Source of the DNA: Deinandra increscens subsp. villosa
Taxonomy: Eukaryota; Streptophyta; Magnoliopsida; Asterales; Asteraceae
DNA length: 64,000 nt
Assembly: GCA_039602395.1 (NCBI GenBank)
Contig: JBCNJP010000023.1
Span: forward strand, 24,974,963 to 25,038,962
Direction: 5' to 3'
Below, piece after piece: positions 33,004 through 44,278 of the stretch. The notes under the pieces are model-generated. The model ran no database searches, was not told the DNA's origin, and saw only the letters and a list, made by a program, of their open reading frames with translations. A program made the translations under genes and the position numbers. The first letter of the stretch is position 1. Every line of letters begins with the position of its first letter.

Positions 33004-35877
33004 TCAGTCTTCATCCTCGGAGTCGATTATATGGGCTCGCCTGCAAAAACGACAATAAAACCCAATTCATATCAGAGAATAATGAGACCAACATCCCTAC
33101 ATGCCCGACAATAATAAAACACTATTATAAAGGTTCTAACTTCAGCTAATCAATAAATAAGAGAATCAACAAGTAAGTGGAAGGCACAACACGCGTAGGA
33201 AAAAAGGCAGGAGCTTACCGAGGCCTGCCCTTAGCAAAGGTCGTTAAACGGTCGCCTGTAAATTCGTCCTCCACCGATTCGTCACTCGCATCAACATGGT
33301 AATCCCTGCAAAGCGGTGACTACATGTTAAGGCTAGGGAAACAAAGAAACAAAACAGGGGTCAAGACGACACTAACAGGCTATATGCATTGGTGGTTGTA
33401 TCCTCTGAATGAGTGGCTGCTGAAGCTACCTTCCGTAGGCGCTTGTTGGATGCTATGCCGGCTGATACCCCACCCTCTACACTGTTTTTTACAGGCAATG
33501 TGAAGGCCGCTTCCGTGGTTGTGTATTCAGCAACCCCTCCACGTACCACTGTATCCCCCAAAGCAGCTGCAGCAGCTGCAACAGCTACTGGATCACTGTA
33601 AATTCATGAGAACAATAGCCAGTAGTTAGAACAATGCATCAATAAACAGCAAGACACAACTGACATAACACATACATTGCTTTCCCTCTTCCTTCTGACT
33701 TCTTTGCGGGTGTAAGCACCTCAAACCCATCAGGCTTCAAGCCCGCGGAAGAGGAGGATTCCTTTGCTATAACTTCAGGATTCTCTTGCCGATCACTGGC
33801 ATCCGGTAGCTCGGATGCGTCTCCAAGCAAAATCTGAGCACAGTTAAAGCTCTCATACTCCCCGTACTGGTAGTAAGTCTGAGCTTTTAATTCAACCACA
33901 AACGTCTGGCCAACCAATTCTTTCAGCACATTCGGGAGCACGCTGTCATCCTCAACCGCATCCTAGAGACAACAGACCATAAACACAACTGAAAAACGAA
34001 AGCAGCCCATCGACAGTAACCTACTGACCGAGGGGCACAAACCATTACCTGATCATCGAGCAACGATTTCGTTGTCCACTTCAGCAGGTGTTCACCGCAT
34101 TCATCAAACAAAACCATAACAACGTGCACTGTTGCATCCTTTACATCAAGCTGCAGCCTATACCTATGGTATCTGTTAAACAGATGTTACTTTTATACAC
34201 GAAGCAGACAAAAAATACGCTACAATACGGAGGGCAACAAATCGTTAGTACCGTGCCCGTGGAAACATAACAGGCATGTCACATGCCTCACACCAGAAAG
34301 TCCCATTCTTTCGAACCACACCTTTCCTACAACGCCCACCATTGCATGTGAAGTTGAACCAACTGTTTTTGACGCGCACATTCGTTACGGTCAGGCCACC
34401 TCTAAAAAACGATGCCTGTTCCAAGCACAGACAAACACGTAAACATGGTACAATGTAATAAACCCAAGATAGAAACAGGCTACACATGTTGCAATATGAT
34501 GAACCTGGTTTTTGTTCTGCCCTGCCATTTGCAGTAGTTCACCCAGTGTACCGGCTTTGTGCGACTGCTCACCAACTTCCTGTGGCTCTTGACGCATGTC
34601 AGCATGTCTATGAATACAGAGTAGAGGGTGAGAGCAACATAGAAAATGCTAAACAAAATCTGACACAGATAGCTTTACTTAACAGTACCTTAACAATGCA
34701 TTCAACTTTCCCAGCAATGGTATACTATTGGAGTCTCAGATTAGCATAGAAGATGAGCTGGACAGTGTCAGGCCACCTTCAAGGAACAACTATTAACAGT
34801 GCAACCCGTGTAATTCACATAAGGTTCTAAAGAGAGGTACGCATACCAAGGTAATATTTGACGCTCATTTACGTACAATATGACTGCATAGGGGTCTGTT
34901 TTCTTTTGTTTCTGTTGAAGGAGGGTCTCCCCAAGCTTCCCCCACAGTGTTACCGGGACATAGCGGCCACTATTAAGAAGGTATGAAAATGAAACATGGT
35001 TTACTTTAGATGAAACTGTGAGGGATAGATAACGTTACCGTTCGTTATGCAGCTGAAATTCTAACGTCTCCCTCCCGCTAGCCTGCTTTATTACAGACCC
35101 GACACTTAAAACATAGCCTATCACATCTGTGTAAAATGGAGCACACATCCAAAAAGGGAAGCCACAATCGATAACAGTAAAAACAGAACAACCTCAACCT
35201 AAAGAAACATTTCATAAGGAAACAAATAAAAGAAATTCGTTTTTAAGAAGATTAACCATAAACACGAAACGACACAATAGGGCGAACAATGCAGAAATAA
35301 GACAACAATTTACATATCAACGATTGACATAGAAAGAGAACATACCAACAAAGTACTTGTTACCAGTAACATGTAAATCTTCAAGTTCTACTAATGAAAA
35401 AGGATGGCGCACAAAACCTTCATGGACCCCAGGCACCTTCCTAACCACTGTTGAACCCTGAAGTTCAATTATAAACCGACTGTCCTTCAGTATACGGTAT
35501 TCACTCTGGTTATTCTGAACTGAAAAATCCTTCAACACATAGACCCCCCTTCAACCAGTTTATCCACAAAGTAGTGCGCAATGTTGCTTCTGGCAGTCGC
35601 ATGAATACAATGGCCCTACATAGGACATGACCTTACTGATCACTATTACAATAAAAGTAATTATGAGCCAGTAAAACTAAAAATGGAAGAAGTCACTTAC
35701 ATCGTTGTCAGATAAGATGTAATCTGTACTCATATACCGTCCAGTAACGCTGTTGCAATCCCACCCTCTACACACCATGACAAACAGAGGGCCGGAGTAG
35801 CCTAAATCCAAGTCCTCAAAACAGGAACCTGATGCTTCAAGGCCCTGTAACACCTCTCCAATGGGCCGCTTCAACAT
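33004..35877 (-). pseudogene. RPA1-like (replication protein A 70-kDa subunit) gene, 12 exons, probably inactive
   Basis: Exons joined by GT-AG introns: 35701-35877, 35346-35615, 35039-35126, 34847-34969, 34689-34776, 34505-34607, 34252-34415, 34049-34172, 33676-33962, 33377-33595, 33219-33305, 33004-33040. Exons 1-3 encode OB-fold-like sequence (STDYILSDND, HCIHATAR, DVIGYVLSVG) and exon 4 VTLWGKLGE. Exon 7 has a zinc-ribbon (CNGGRC...CEAC), followed by YRLQLDVKD and VLFDECGEHLL, as in plant RPA70 DBD-C. The C-terminus is acidic (DSEDED). The family binds single-stranded DNA in replication and repair; RPA-like proteins also occur in plant Helitrons. Lesions: a C run at 35544-35549 shifts exon 2, the exon 4/5 phases disagree, and a TGA lies at 34736-34738. 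Sequencing error could explain only the first. A young LTR element sits about 160 bp upstream. Confidence 0.8.
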
Positions 35878-36039
35878 TCTAATATTCCTTTATCTTCCTT
35901 GCTATACGGATGAATAAAAATAATACGTAGCTTTAGGTGACTTCGAGACCCTTTAAAAGGTCCTAGGGAGACCTCCGGGCTGCCAGCCATTAAGTACAAG
36001 AGTAATAACAGGACGATACTGAATGCAATGAGAGAAATT

Positions 36040-36657
36040 TGTTAGGACCGATTTTCACATCAAGAATCTCGATCTTGAGCAAGAACGAGTTCGGATTCGA
36101 AAACTCAACAAAGATGAAGTTGATGATGATGAATCATGAATAATAATAAACAAGAAAGATGAAGAACATATCGAATGATTTCATATAACCGAATGATTAG
36201 TTACAAGAAATCATGAAGAACACTTTCTCTCTCTAGAATCCATGACTCACTCTCTCTCTAGAATGGAAATCTCACACTCTACAAGAAATTCATCATCTCC
36301 ACATTCGGAGACCCCTTCTTGTAATGGGCACCCTCACTATATATAGTGAGTGTGACTAACAACAGAAAAACATAACAATACTGAAAATTACAAGAAAGGA
36401 AAATAACATAAATATTAATTAAATCAAAGTTGATTTAATTAATCCGAAGCTTGACTCGCTCGAACCGATCTTCCGTTGACTTTTACGTTGACCGTTGACC
36501 CGAACAGTTGACTTTTCCGGAAAACGGTCTTCGGTCCAAACTGCAAGCCTCGAGCATCACAACCCGCGTCTCTGAATCAATTCACATGGATTCTTCAGTC
36601 GAATGCTTCGGTAAACAGATTTGATGGCGTCAGTCACATAGATTTTAAGTTCCAACA
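36040..36657 (-). repeat. 3' LTR of the LARD-like element
   Basis: 618 bp; starts TGTTAGGACC and ends TCCAACA on the plus strand; nearly identical to 39316-39933. A TATATATAG stretch at about 36340 is the likely promoter. Confidence 0.93.
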
Positions 36658-38408
36658 ATTCCCCCTTGACTGATGCTTTCAAATCTGTTCAACTACTGAA
36701 GAATCGCTCTGTCGTACATCTTCACTGAGAAACCGATAAACCGGAGACAATCTGTCGTAGAGATTCCCCCTCTGAATAAGCTTCTTCTGTTCTCATTGCT
36801 CCAGTTCGAGATCCAAGTGTTCCGCTCACTCGGTTCACACGATCGGGTACAATACTGAGAAAATGCTACATCTCGGAGTCATAACCGCAACAAACTGAAT
36901 CAGATGAACCAATCAAACACTGAAAATGCTCTAACTCCGGATAATCGACCCGATATCCAAATTCATAATAATTCCTCTTATTTCTCTAAATCCCTCCAAA
37001 AACATCAAGTCGGAAACGTAAAAATCTGATGCGGAGAGTCGAATCGTCGCGATCGGTTGCCTAGAGAAACCAGATAAACAATCTTGAAATCGGACAATCT
37101 TGCGAAAAACCGGAAGCCGGATGCTGACAGTTGTGAATAATCCGCGCGACTGAGTTGGATGTGAAAAATAAAGATAAACGTCAAATCGGAGAAAATCTGA
37201 GATCCCGAGCGAAGATAATCATAACCGGAGTCTTCGTAATTTTGGGCGAAGAAAAATGAGCTCGGAATAAAATTCCATGAAGAAATTCTAAGTTAAACGG
37301 TGAAAACGGCTTCATCTGAAAAATTCCGTCAGTTTTCGACAAGTAACGGCTTCTCGAGAGATTTAACCGGATAAATTCCAATATTAACTGAGATTCCAGT
37401 TAATCCGGTTAGTTGACATCCGCGCTGCATCCACTAAAAATAAACTGTGAGATATAACGAGAAAGCTGAGTAATTAACCAGATAATAAAGCTAACCCGTC
37501 AGTGATCGATAGCAAACGTTGCGCGCGACGTCAATAAACGAGAACCCCATTAAAATGAAATAAATCCGAGACTAATAAAAAATTTCCGCAATTCCGTTCG
37601 GGCGTCATCTCGTAAGTCTCGTTGAGAAACTGATAAGAAAATACCCGCATTTAACGAAAATGCTAAAAAAATTAATTAGAAAAATTAAATCTCCATCAAG
37701 AAAACCATAATCCTTGTCATAAGCCATGAACCAATTAGATTTAGGCCAATAAAGACCATAATCCGAGTGACTAGCCTTAGACCAATCAGATTTGAGATTT
37801 GGAGGTATCCAACGGCCAAAATTCAGGAGATCTAACGGCTTGTGAAGGAGATCCGTGTGAGGTTAGCGCTAACCAATGAGAGGCTGGCAGCCAGCTCACA
37901 TTCAACGACTCTATCTCACCTGGTGGTCCCCGCGCGCACATTCTCTTAGCCCAATCACAGCTTAAGAGCAATCCAGCTTTCAACGGATTCTTTAAGTTGG
38001 TGGGTCCCAGCGCCATTCATGTAGCCAATCACAGATGGACAGGGAAAAGCTTCCCAACGTCTCTTTTGTAGTCAATGAGGGCCCACAAATATTCCCATCA
38101 GCCAATCCCAATTCGACAACCAAAAGGGATGTTGGGTTGACCGACTACCAGGAGAGAGAAAGAATTCTCAGTGGACCAATCACTCGCCGACACGTCATCA
38201 TCATCTCAAAAACGCGTCTGCACCCACCGTAACCCTAACTTCATCGGAAAAACCATAACAACCACCCGAAAAACGTATTCCAGCCATATCTCGGTCAAAA
38301 CTCAACGAAATTCTTCGAATTTTATACTGTTGGACTCGTGGTGTCATGCTCTACAAACCTGGACGACCAAAAACTTCTGAAACGATCTTGAGCAGAAACC
38401 CAGAAATG

Positions 38409-38622
38409 AAGTTCGCTAACCCGTTCAAGTCCGCTAAGCTTACCAGAAGTTCGCTAAGAGGCTTGAGAAGTTCGCTAAAGCCAACTAAAGTTCGCTAAGC
38501 AGAACTTCAAGTTCGCTAAACCTGATTCAAGTTCGCTAAGACAAACGTCAAGTCCGCTAAGACTCATGAAGTCCGCTAAGAGGAGAACAAGTACGCTAAG
38601 AACTTGAACAAGTCCGCTAAGG
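38409..38622 (-). repeat. Array of 11 dispersed CGCTAA motifs in the LARD interior
   Basis: AAGTTCGCTAAG, AAGTCCGCTAAG and one AAGTACGCTAAG variant recur 11 times in 214 bases with irregular spacers. The same motif fills 31983-32359. The irregular spacing distinguishes it from a simple satellite. Confidence 0.9.
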
Positions 38623-39315
38623 CAATCTTCAAATCTTCAAAACTGATGAACAAATCTGGAAAAATGATGAACACGAAGAACTTACTTGATGAACTCGAAT
38701 CTGCCCAAAAACGTAAGGAAAACCCGTAATGATGCACGAGATATGAAGCTAAACCATTCACGAGACTATTGTGGCCACCAACAACCCATAAACAGTAGCA
38801 AATCGGATCATAAACAGCCCTCAAATTCTGGAAATCTTCAAGAACACGAAGAACACCATGAAACACACACTAGTGTGTGTTTTTCCAGATCTGCCCAAAC
38901 TGATGAGATTCAGACAAAACGGATGCTTCCAATGGATCCGGAACGTGTTTTCCACTGAGAATCATACCTCATATCATCCAAATCCATGAAGAAATGCCCA
39001 GAAAACGAAGAATTAAACTCAAAAATCTTCAAAAACCCCAAATACGGGAAAAACTCAAAAATTCCAAAAATAACTTCGGATCTTCATTTCTCCACCAGAT
39101 CTGAAGATGTAGAACACTAAATAACATCCTGATGCACTCCCAAACATGAATCTATCATCCATATCATCAGAATCCATCCAGAAATGAAGAAAAAATAGAA
39201 AAAAGTCTCTAAAAACTAAGTTTTCTCATCTTCACCATTCAAGCTCAAAATCACAGATTCGAGTGACCAGATTCACGGTGAAATGAATATGATCGGTACC
39301 CGCTCTGATACCATT

Positions 39316-39933
39316 TGTTAGGACCGATTTTCACATCAAGAATCTCGATCTTGAGCAAGAACGAGTTCGGATTCGAAAACTCAACAAAGATGAAGTTGAT
39401 GATGATGAATCATGAATAATAATAAACAAGAAAGATGAAGAACATATCGAATGATTTCATATAACCGAATGATAAGTTACAAGAAATCATGAAGAACACT
39501 TTCTCTCTCTAGAATCCATGACTCACTCTCTCTCTAGAATGGAAATCTCACACTCTACAAGAAATTCATCATCTCCACATTCGGAGACCCCTTCTTGTAA
39601 TGGGCACCCTCACTATATATAGTGAGGGTGACTAACAACAGAAAAACATAACAATACTGAAAATTACAAGAAAGGAAAATAACATAAATATTAATTAAAT
39701 CAAAGTTGATTTAATTAATCCGAAGCTTGACTCGCTCGAACCGATCTTCCGTTGACTTTTACGTTTACCGTTGACCCGAACAGTTGACTTTTCCGGAAAA
39801 CGGTCTTCGGTCCAAACTACAAGCCTCGAGCATCACAACCCGCGTCTCTGAATCAATTCACATGGATTCTTCAGTCGAATGCTTCGGTAAACAGATTTGA
39901 TGGCGTCAGTCACATAGATTTTAAGTTCCAACA
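39316..39933 (-). repeat. 5' LTR of the LARD-like element
   Basis: 618 bp, adjoining the primer site with a two-base spacer. Differences from the other LTR seen at GATAAGTT/GATTAGTT, TGAGGGTG/TGAGTGTG, GTTTACC/GTTGACC and CTACAAG/CTGCAAG. Confidence 0.93.
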
Positions 39934-39938
39934 AAATT

Positions 39939-42525
39939 GAGAAGGCTCAATGAATGTCGGGACTTTAAACCCATTAATTTGCCTAAAACACACACTGGCT
40001 CCTTCAAGTTGAGATATCAAAATGCAGTAAGAGGAAGAGTAGCAAACCTAAATGAATAAAGATGTAATATACATGTAATCTTTTATTTAAATATGATATA
40101 CATAACCGAAGCAGAGTTAATTCACGCTACAAAAGACACGGGGTATAATCCTGACAACATTAGTACACTACCTCATAACACCGCGTATGAAGTGGGCAGA
40201 TACAATCGGGTATAGTTTATCATCCGCGGGAAAAAACAACGGAATAGCCAAATCAGGAAATTATTTAGCTAAAAAACGTTTAAACTAAATGGGACGATAC
40301 ATAGAAAAAATTCGTCAACACGGGTCGTGTCATCTTCATTTACGTAGAACTTAGTAATTTTGATACAAACAAAGAAATCACGCGAGCATTACACTTTAGT
40401 GGTCTCCATTTTTTATAACCAATATTAATCTAAGAGAAGAAAGATCCTATTGACTTCAAGATGTCCACATCTGTAAATATAACACGTGAACTGAAACCTA
40501 ACCGTGCTTATTTTTTTTAACTGAATCTAATATTTATGAACTCTGAGAACATCACCAAATTACATGCTCTCTTAACTTGGATTCACCTCGTAAACTTATG
40601 GTGGAGTTACGTTGTTTTAAATTATAACTCTTAAAATGGAAAGCAGAACCTACTGCATATTAAGGTATACTCATCTTTATTTTCGCCAAACAAAATATAC
40701 TTGTTTTCATATTCGCTAGATAAACATGCCTACATTTAACAAACGTGGTTACATTAATAATTCAATGTTTAGACAATACTAACATTATTACAACTATAAG
40801 ACAACATACCACATTACCAGATTTGTTAGTTGGTATTTGTATTTGTAACACGCTAATATGGCATTAGAAACATTTTACTATCTTTATGGTAGCGATCATA
40901 TTTGTAATTTGTAACACATACAGACATAATTAAAATTCGAAACACGTTATAAAACCATCAGGAAATTAAAAGGGGAGGTAACATTCTCATTATTAACTAA
41001 ACGTGTTCTAATTCCATAGTTAAGAATAGTTTGTCTGCTAGTAACATTAACCATGGTACCTTTATAGAAGGCTCATTTCTTTATGACTTAGTTAAAGGTG
41101 GCAACTTTGAAGGTGTAAATTTTAATACATTAAGCAGGATTTCAATATGGGAAATCATAACCATGTTAAAATCCATTTTAGATAATAAATTATTTGAAAC
41201 AGGGGTGGTAAAAATTACGTGGATCCAATACCGAACCCAAAATAGCCGACGTTCGGGCTCCCAGAAAGCGAAAATATTCGGATATACGACTTTTTTGGAT
41301 CCGGGCCCGCATGGTGATTTTGGAAAATTAGACCCAAAACCCAAAATATTGTTTTTATTCATCAATAACAAATATCAACAGATTTACCTTAGGTTTTTAT
41401 CCACTACGAAAACCATCTAGTAACCCTAAGTACAAAGTACACTGATGACCCAACCTATAGGCTACAACCGGCAACCCACGAAGCCCTTCGTCCCATCTGG
41501 TTAGGCATCCACGCCGGCGTCATCGGCCCCGGCTCTGAGTCGGTAATTAGGTCGCTTTCATCTTCATCATTGACGGTATCTGTAAGATCGTGTGGTGTCA
41601 GATCGGCGTAACGGAAGACCAAATCAGGGCTTCACTCGCCGCAGGTGACTTAATGGCCATCAGTTTGAGGTCTGAAGGTGTCAGATCCATGATTCAGACA
41701 CCTCTTATAATTAAAGGGTGAGTCAATCTATACCCCCGTCCTTCTTTGAATGAGATTGTATTCATTTGTTTCCATGAACAGATGTGTTCTTTGTGTGTTG
41801 GTTTTAAGATTCTGTGTTAAGCAACAGAAAGATTTTACCGATACTATCCATGCCTTTTCAAATCTATCGGCTTTCTGACTATGACATGTGAATTAAACCG
41901 ATTATATATTTTTAAATAACTTCAACCATCAATTGAAAGACAAAATTTTACGTTTAATCGAAACGGATGATAAAGGAAAATCAATAAGCGGGTTATAATA
42001 CAATTCCTGAAATACACCTGGTGATAATGCAATTCATGATCCGCGTATAGTTTAATTTCACTTTTGAGCCAAACCTTTTAATTTAGGCCGTTTAGTATTT
42101 TTCCATCTATTCAAGAAATACCATAATGTTAATATAACGCTTCAATTCAAATGTCATAATCATAACCGGTGTGTTACTTAACCAATTTATTCATTGTTTC
42201 TTTATCTTCATTGTTATGCCCGAGCACTATGCATTACATTGGAAGCGGGAAAAAAACGGGCCACAATTCTAGTCACCGGAGAAGGGGTTCGAACCAAAGT
42301 AACAACAACTATGAGGATCCATGCAGTGGACCCGTTGGCAAAAACGAAGACATACCAATGCACCCGTCGCAACTTGAAGCGTACAATAATCAAGCCCATA
42401 TTGGCCAGCTACAACCAACGAAAGAGCTGGGCAGAAGAAAGAAAAGGAAGAAAATCAATAGGTAAACATGTAATAGAAAATGTAATATTCGAATCATATG
42501 TAATGAAGTTGGTATTTTGGGAGTA
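39939..42525. other. No gene recognised
   Basis: AT-rich. 39939-40100 continues the sequence upstream of the RPA1-like gene, displaced by the LARD insertion. A 129-codon frame at 41031-41420 has no recognisable motif or codon signature. 41440-41700 is GC-richer and might be an exon fragment, but I cannot identify it. Confidence 0.4.
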
Positions 42526-42526
42526 T

Positions 42527-42651
42527 CCGGTGGTACATTTTTTTCCCACCGGAACTAAGCATAGGGAGAGAGCCTCCGGTGGTACATTTTCTTCCCACCG
42601 GATGCAACCAAAAGGCCTTTACACTCCGGTGGTACATTTTCTTCCCACCGG
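42527..42651. repeat. Three phased hairpins CCGGTGG-loop-CCACCGG
   Basis: Hairpins at 42527-42552, 42576-42601 and 42626-42651, each with a 7-bp perfect stem and a 12-base loop (TACATTTTCTTC; first copy TACATTTTTTTC). Spacing is about 49-50 bases. Spacer sequences differ, while the stems and loops are conserved. Confidence 0.9.
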
Positions 42652-44104
42652 ATCCAACCATAGGTAAATTAACATTTATATTGCATAAACACGGACATGT
42701 AATAAAAATGAACTTACACGACGTAGGAGGTCCGACAGCTGAGGCGCGAAGGAAGGGGCGGTAGGGGGGGTTGATAGCCAATTCTAGATGGCTTTATATA
42801 CCTCATTAGGACCTTGTAGAAGCTAAAAATTAAATAAGATGAATTTATTTCCATGAGTTGCAAGAACTCCAAAGATTGTCATTTAACATAGACAGTAAAC
42901 AATATAGAATTCGGATGGTTTTCTTTATTATCAACTTTAACCATCGCCATTAACTCAAATATAAGGGGTTAGAGAATTCGTATGGGTTGCTAATCATGTA
43001 AGCAAATTTATTGTCATATTTAATCAACCATTCACCACCATCATGATGATGCATGAAAATGTATCATGATGTTAATTAAACACGATGCTTAAGAGTGTAG
43101 TACCGAATGCTTGCTTTCAAGTACAACGTATTTATGATTTAGCATTCATTATGGTGTCAAAATTGTGCCATTGCTCAACTTTTAGTGATATATAGATAAC
43201 TAGATTTTTTAAATTTCTAGTTTCGGTCAATTGGAAATATAGGTCTGGATTACTGATCTTTTGTTATCAATTGGACTCGGATCGACCATAACTGAGCTTA
43301 AAACACTCGAACGTGATGAAATACACAACTCGCAACACTGAATTAACAACACTACGCAAAGGAGAATCGATCAATGTAGAATAACGAATTCTTCACTAAA
43401 TTGAATGATTCAAAGTTACAAATCACCTACATTGTGTTCGCAACCAGACAAAGCTTCGCTATCAAGTATAAGACAGTTACATAAACTAATCAGATCGAGC
43501 ATGTGTATAGACATGATATGCAAAAAGTGTTACAGACTTTTCGCACATTATAGACATTTCGCAGAAATAAACTTATACATTCGTAGACTAGTCTGCGAAA
43601 TGTCACCTACTTTTCGCAGTTTACAAAAGAAACAGAAATGACAATACAATATTCTAAAACAACCTAAATCTAGATCCTACAATCTTCCTATAGGTTGTTG
43701 CATCATATTGTTGACATTGTGACTCTGAGCTCTAGTTTGTTTTGAGCAATGCGGCTCGACATTGTTGACTGCTATATCTTCTTCATTTTATTCTTAATAC
43801 TTGATCCACCATCTCTGAAGCCGATTAATGGTTGGAATGAGCTTGTTTGAGAGGCTCCGAGCTAAAGATGAAGAATTTATTTTGATACATTTAAACAAGC
43901 TCATGGCACAGTTTCCTAAGCTTGTCCAGAATTTAAATTAGAAATGTTGAAGATCAGTTGATTTTGATACAAAATTCTCTGATCATCTTTTGATAAGAAA
44001 TCTCGAAAGATAATCTTTTGTATAACCAGATTTCGCAGTTTTGAAAATTTGCATAAATCTCATATGCATATTTTGAATGTAAGACATTTGTCTTAAGGTT
44101 GCAT
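42652..44104. other. No gene recognised
   Basis: AT-rich, without coding signal. A short palindrome ACTAGATTTTTTAAATTTCT (43189-43208) recurs almost unchanged near 51110. Confidence 0.4.
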
Positions 44105-44278
44105 CTATGAGGCTGTTTGTTTTTCAGACAAAAAGGGTCTGTAGTCTGATTTCATCTGATTTCATGTCTGCAGCTGAAGATGTGGTCTGAAGATCTGTAA
44201 TCTGAAAATATAAGACTGTTTGTTTTATAAACTTGACACTGTCTCATAACTGTCAAACTTATCTTACGAAATAAATGT

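Larger units (their letters stand above)
36040..39933 (-). mobile_element. Complete non-autonomous LTR retrotransposon (LARD-like)
   Basis: Two 618-bp LTRs (36040-36657 and 39316-39933) begin TGTTAGGACC and end TTCCAACA. They are flanked by the 5-bp duplication AAATT (36035-36039 and 39934-39938). The primer site GCTCTGATACCA (39302-39313, minus strand) and a polypurine tract (TTCCCCCTT on plus, 36659-36667) set the orientation as minus. The 2.66-kb interior has no gag or pol. I count four differences between the LTRs (under 1%), so the insertion is recent. It must use enzymes of another element. It lies directly upstream of the RPA1-like gene and may carry its promoter away. Confidence 0.95.

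Noticed and set aside
41031..41420. 129-codon plus-strand frame
   Set aside because: No recognisable domain, unremarkable composition and an equally long frame on the opposite strand. Kept only as an unassigned stretch.
42194..42667. 157-codon frame containing repeated HFLPTG-like units
   Set aside because: The repetition comes from the three DNA hairpins; overlapping frames on both strands show the same effect.
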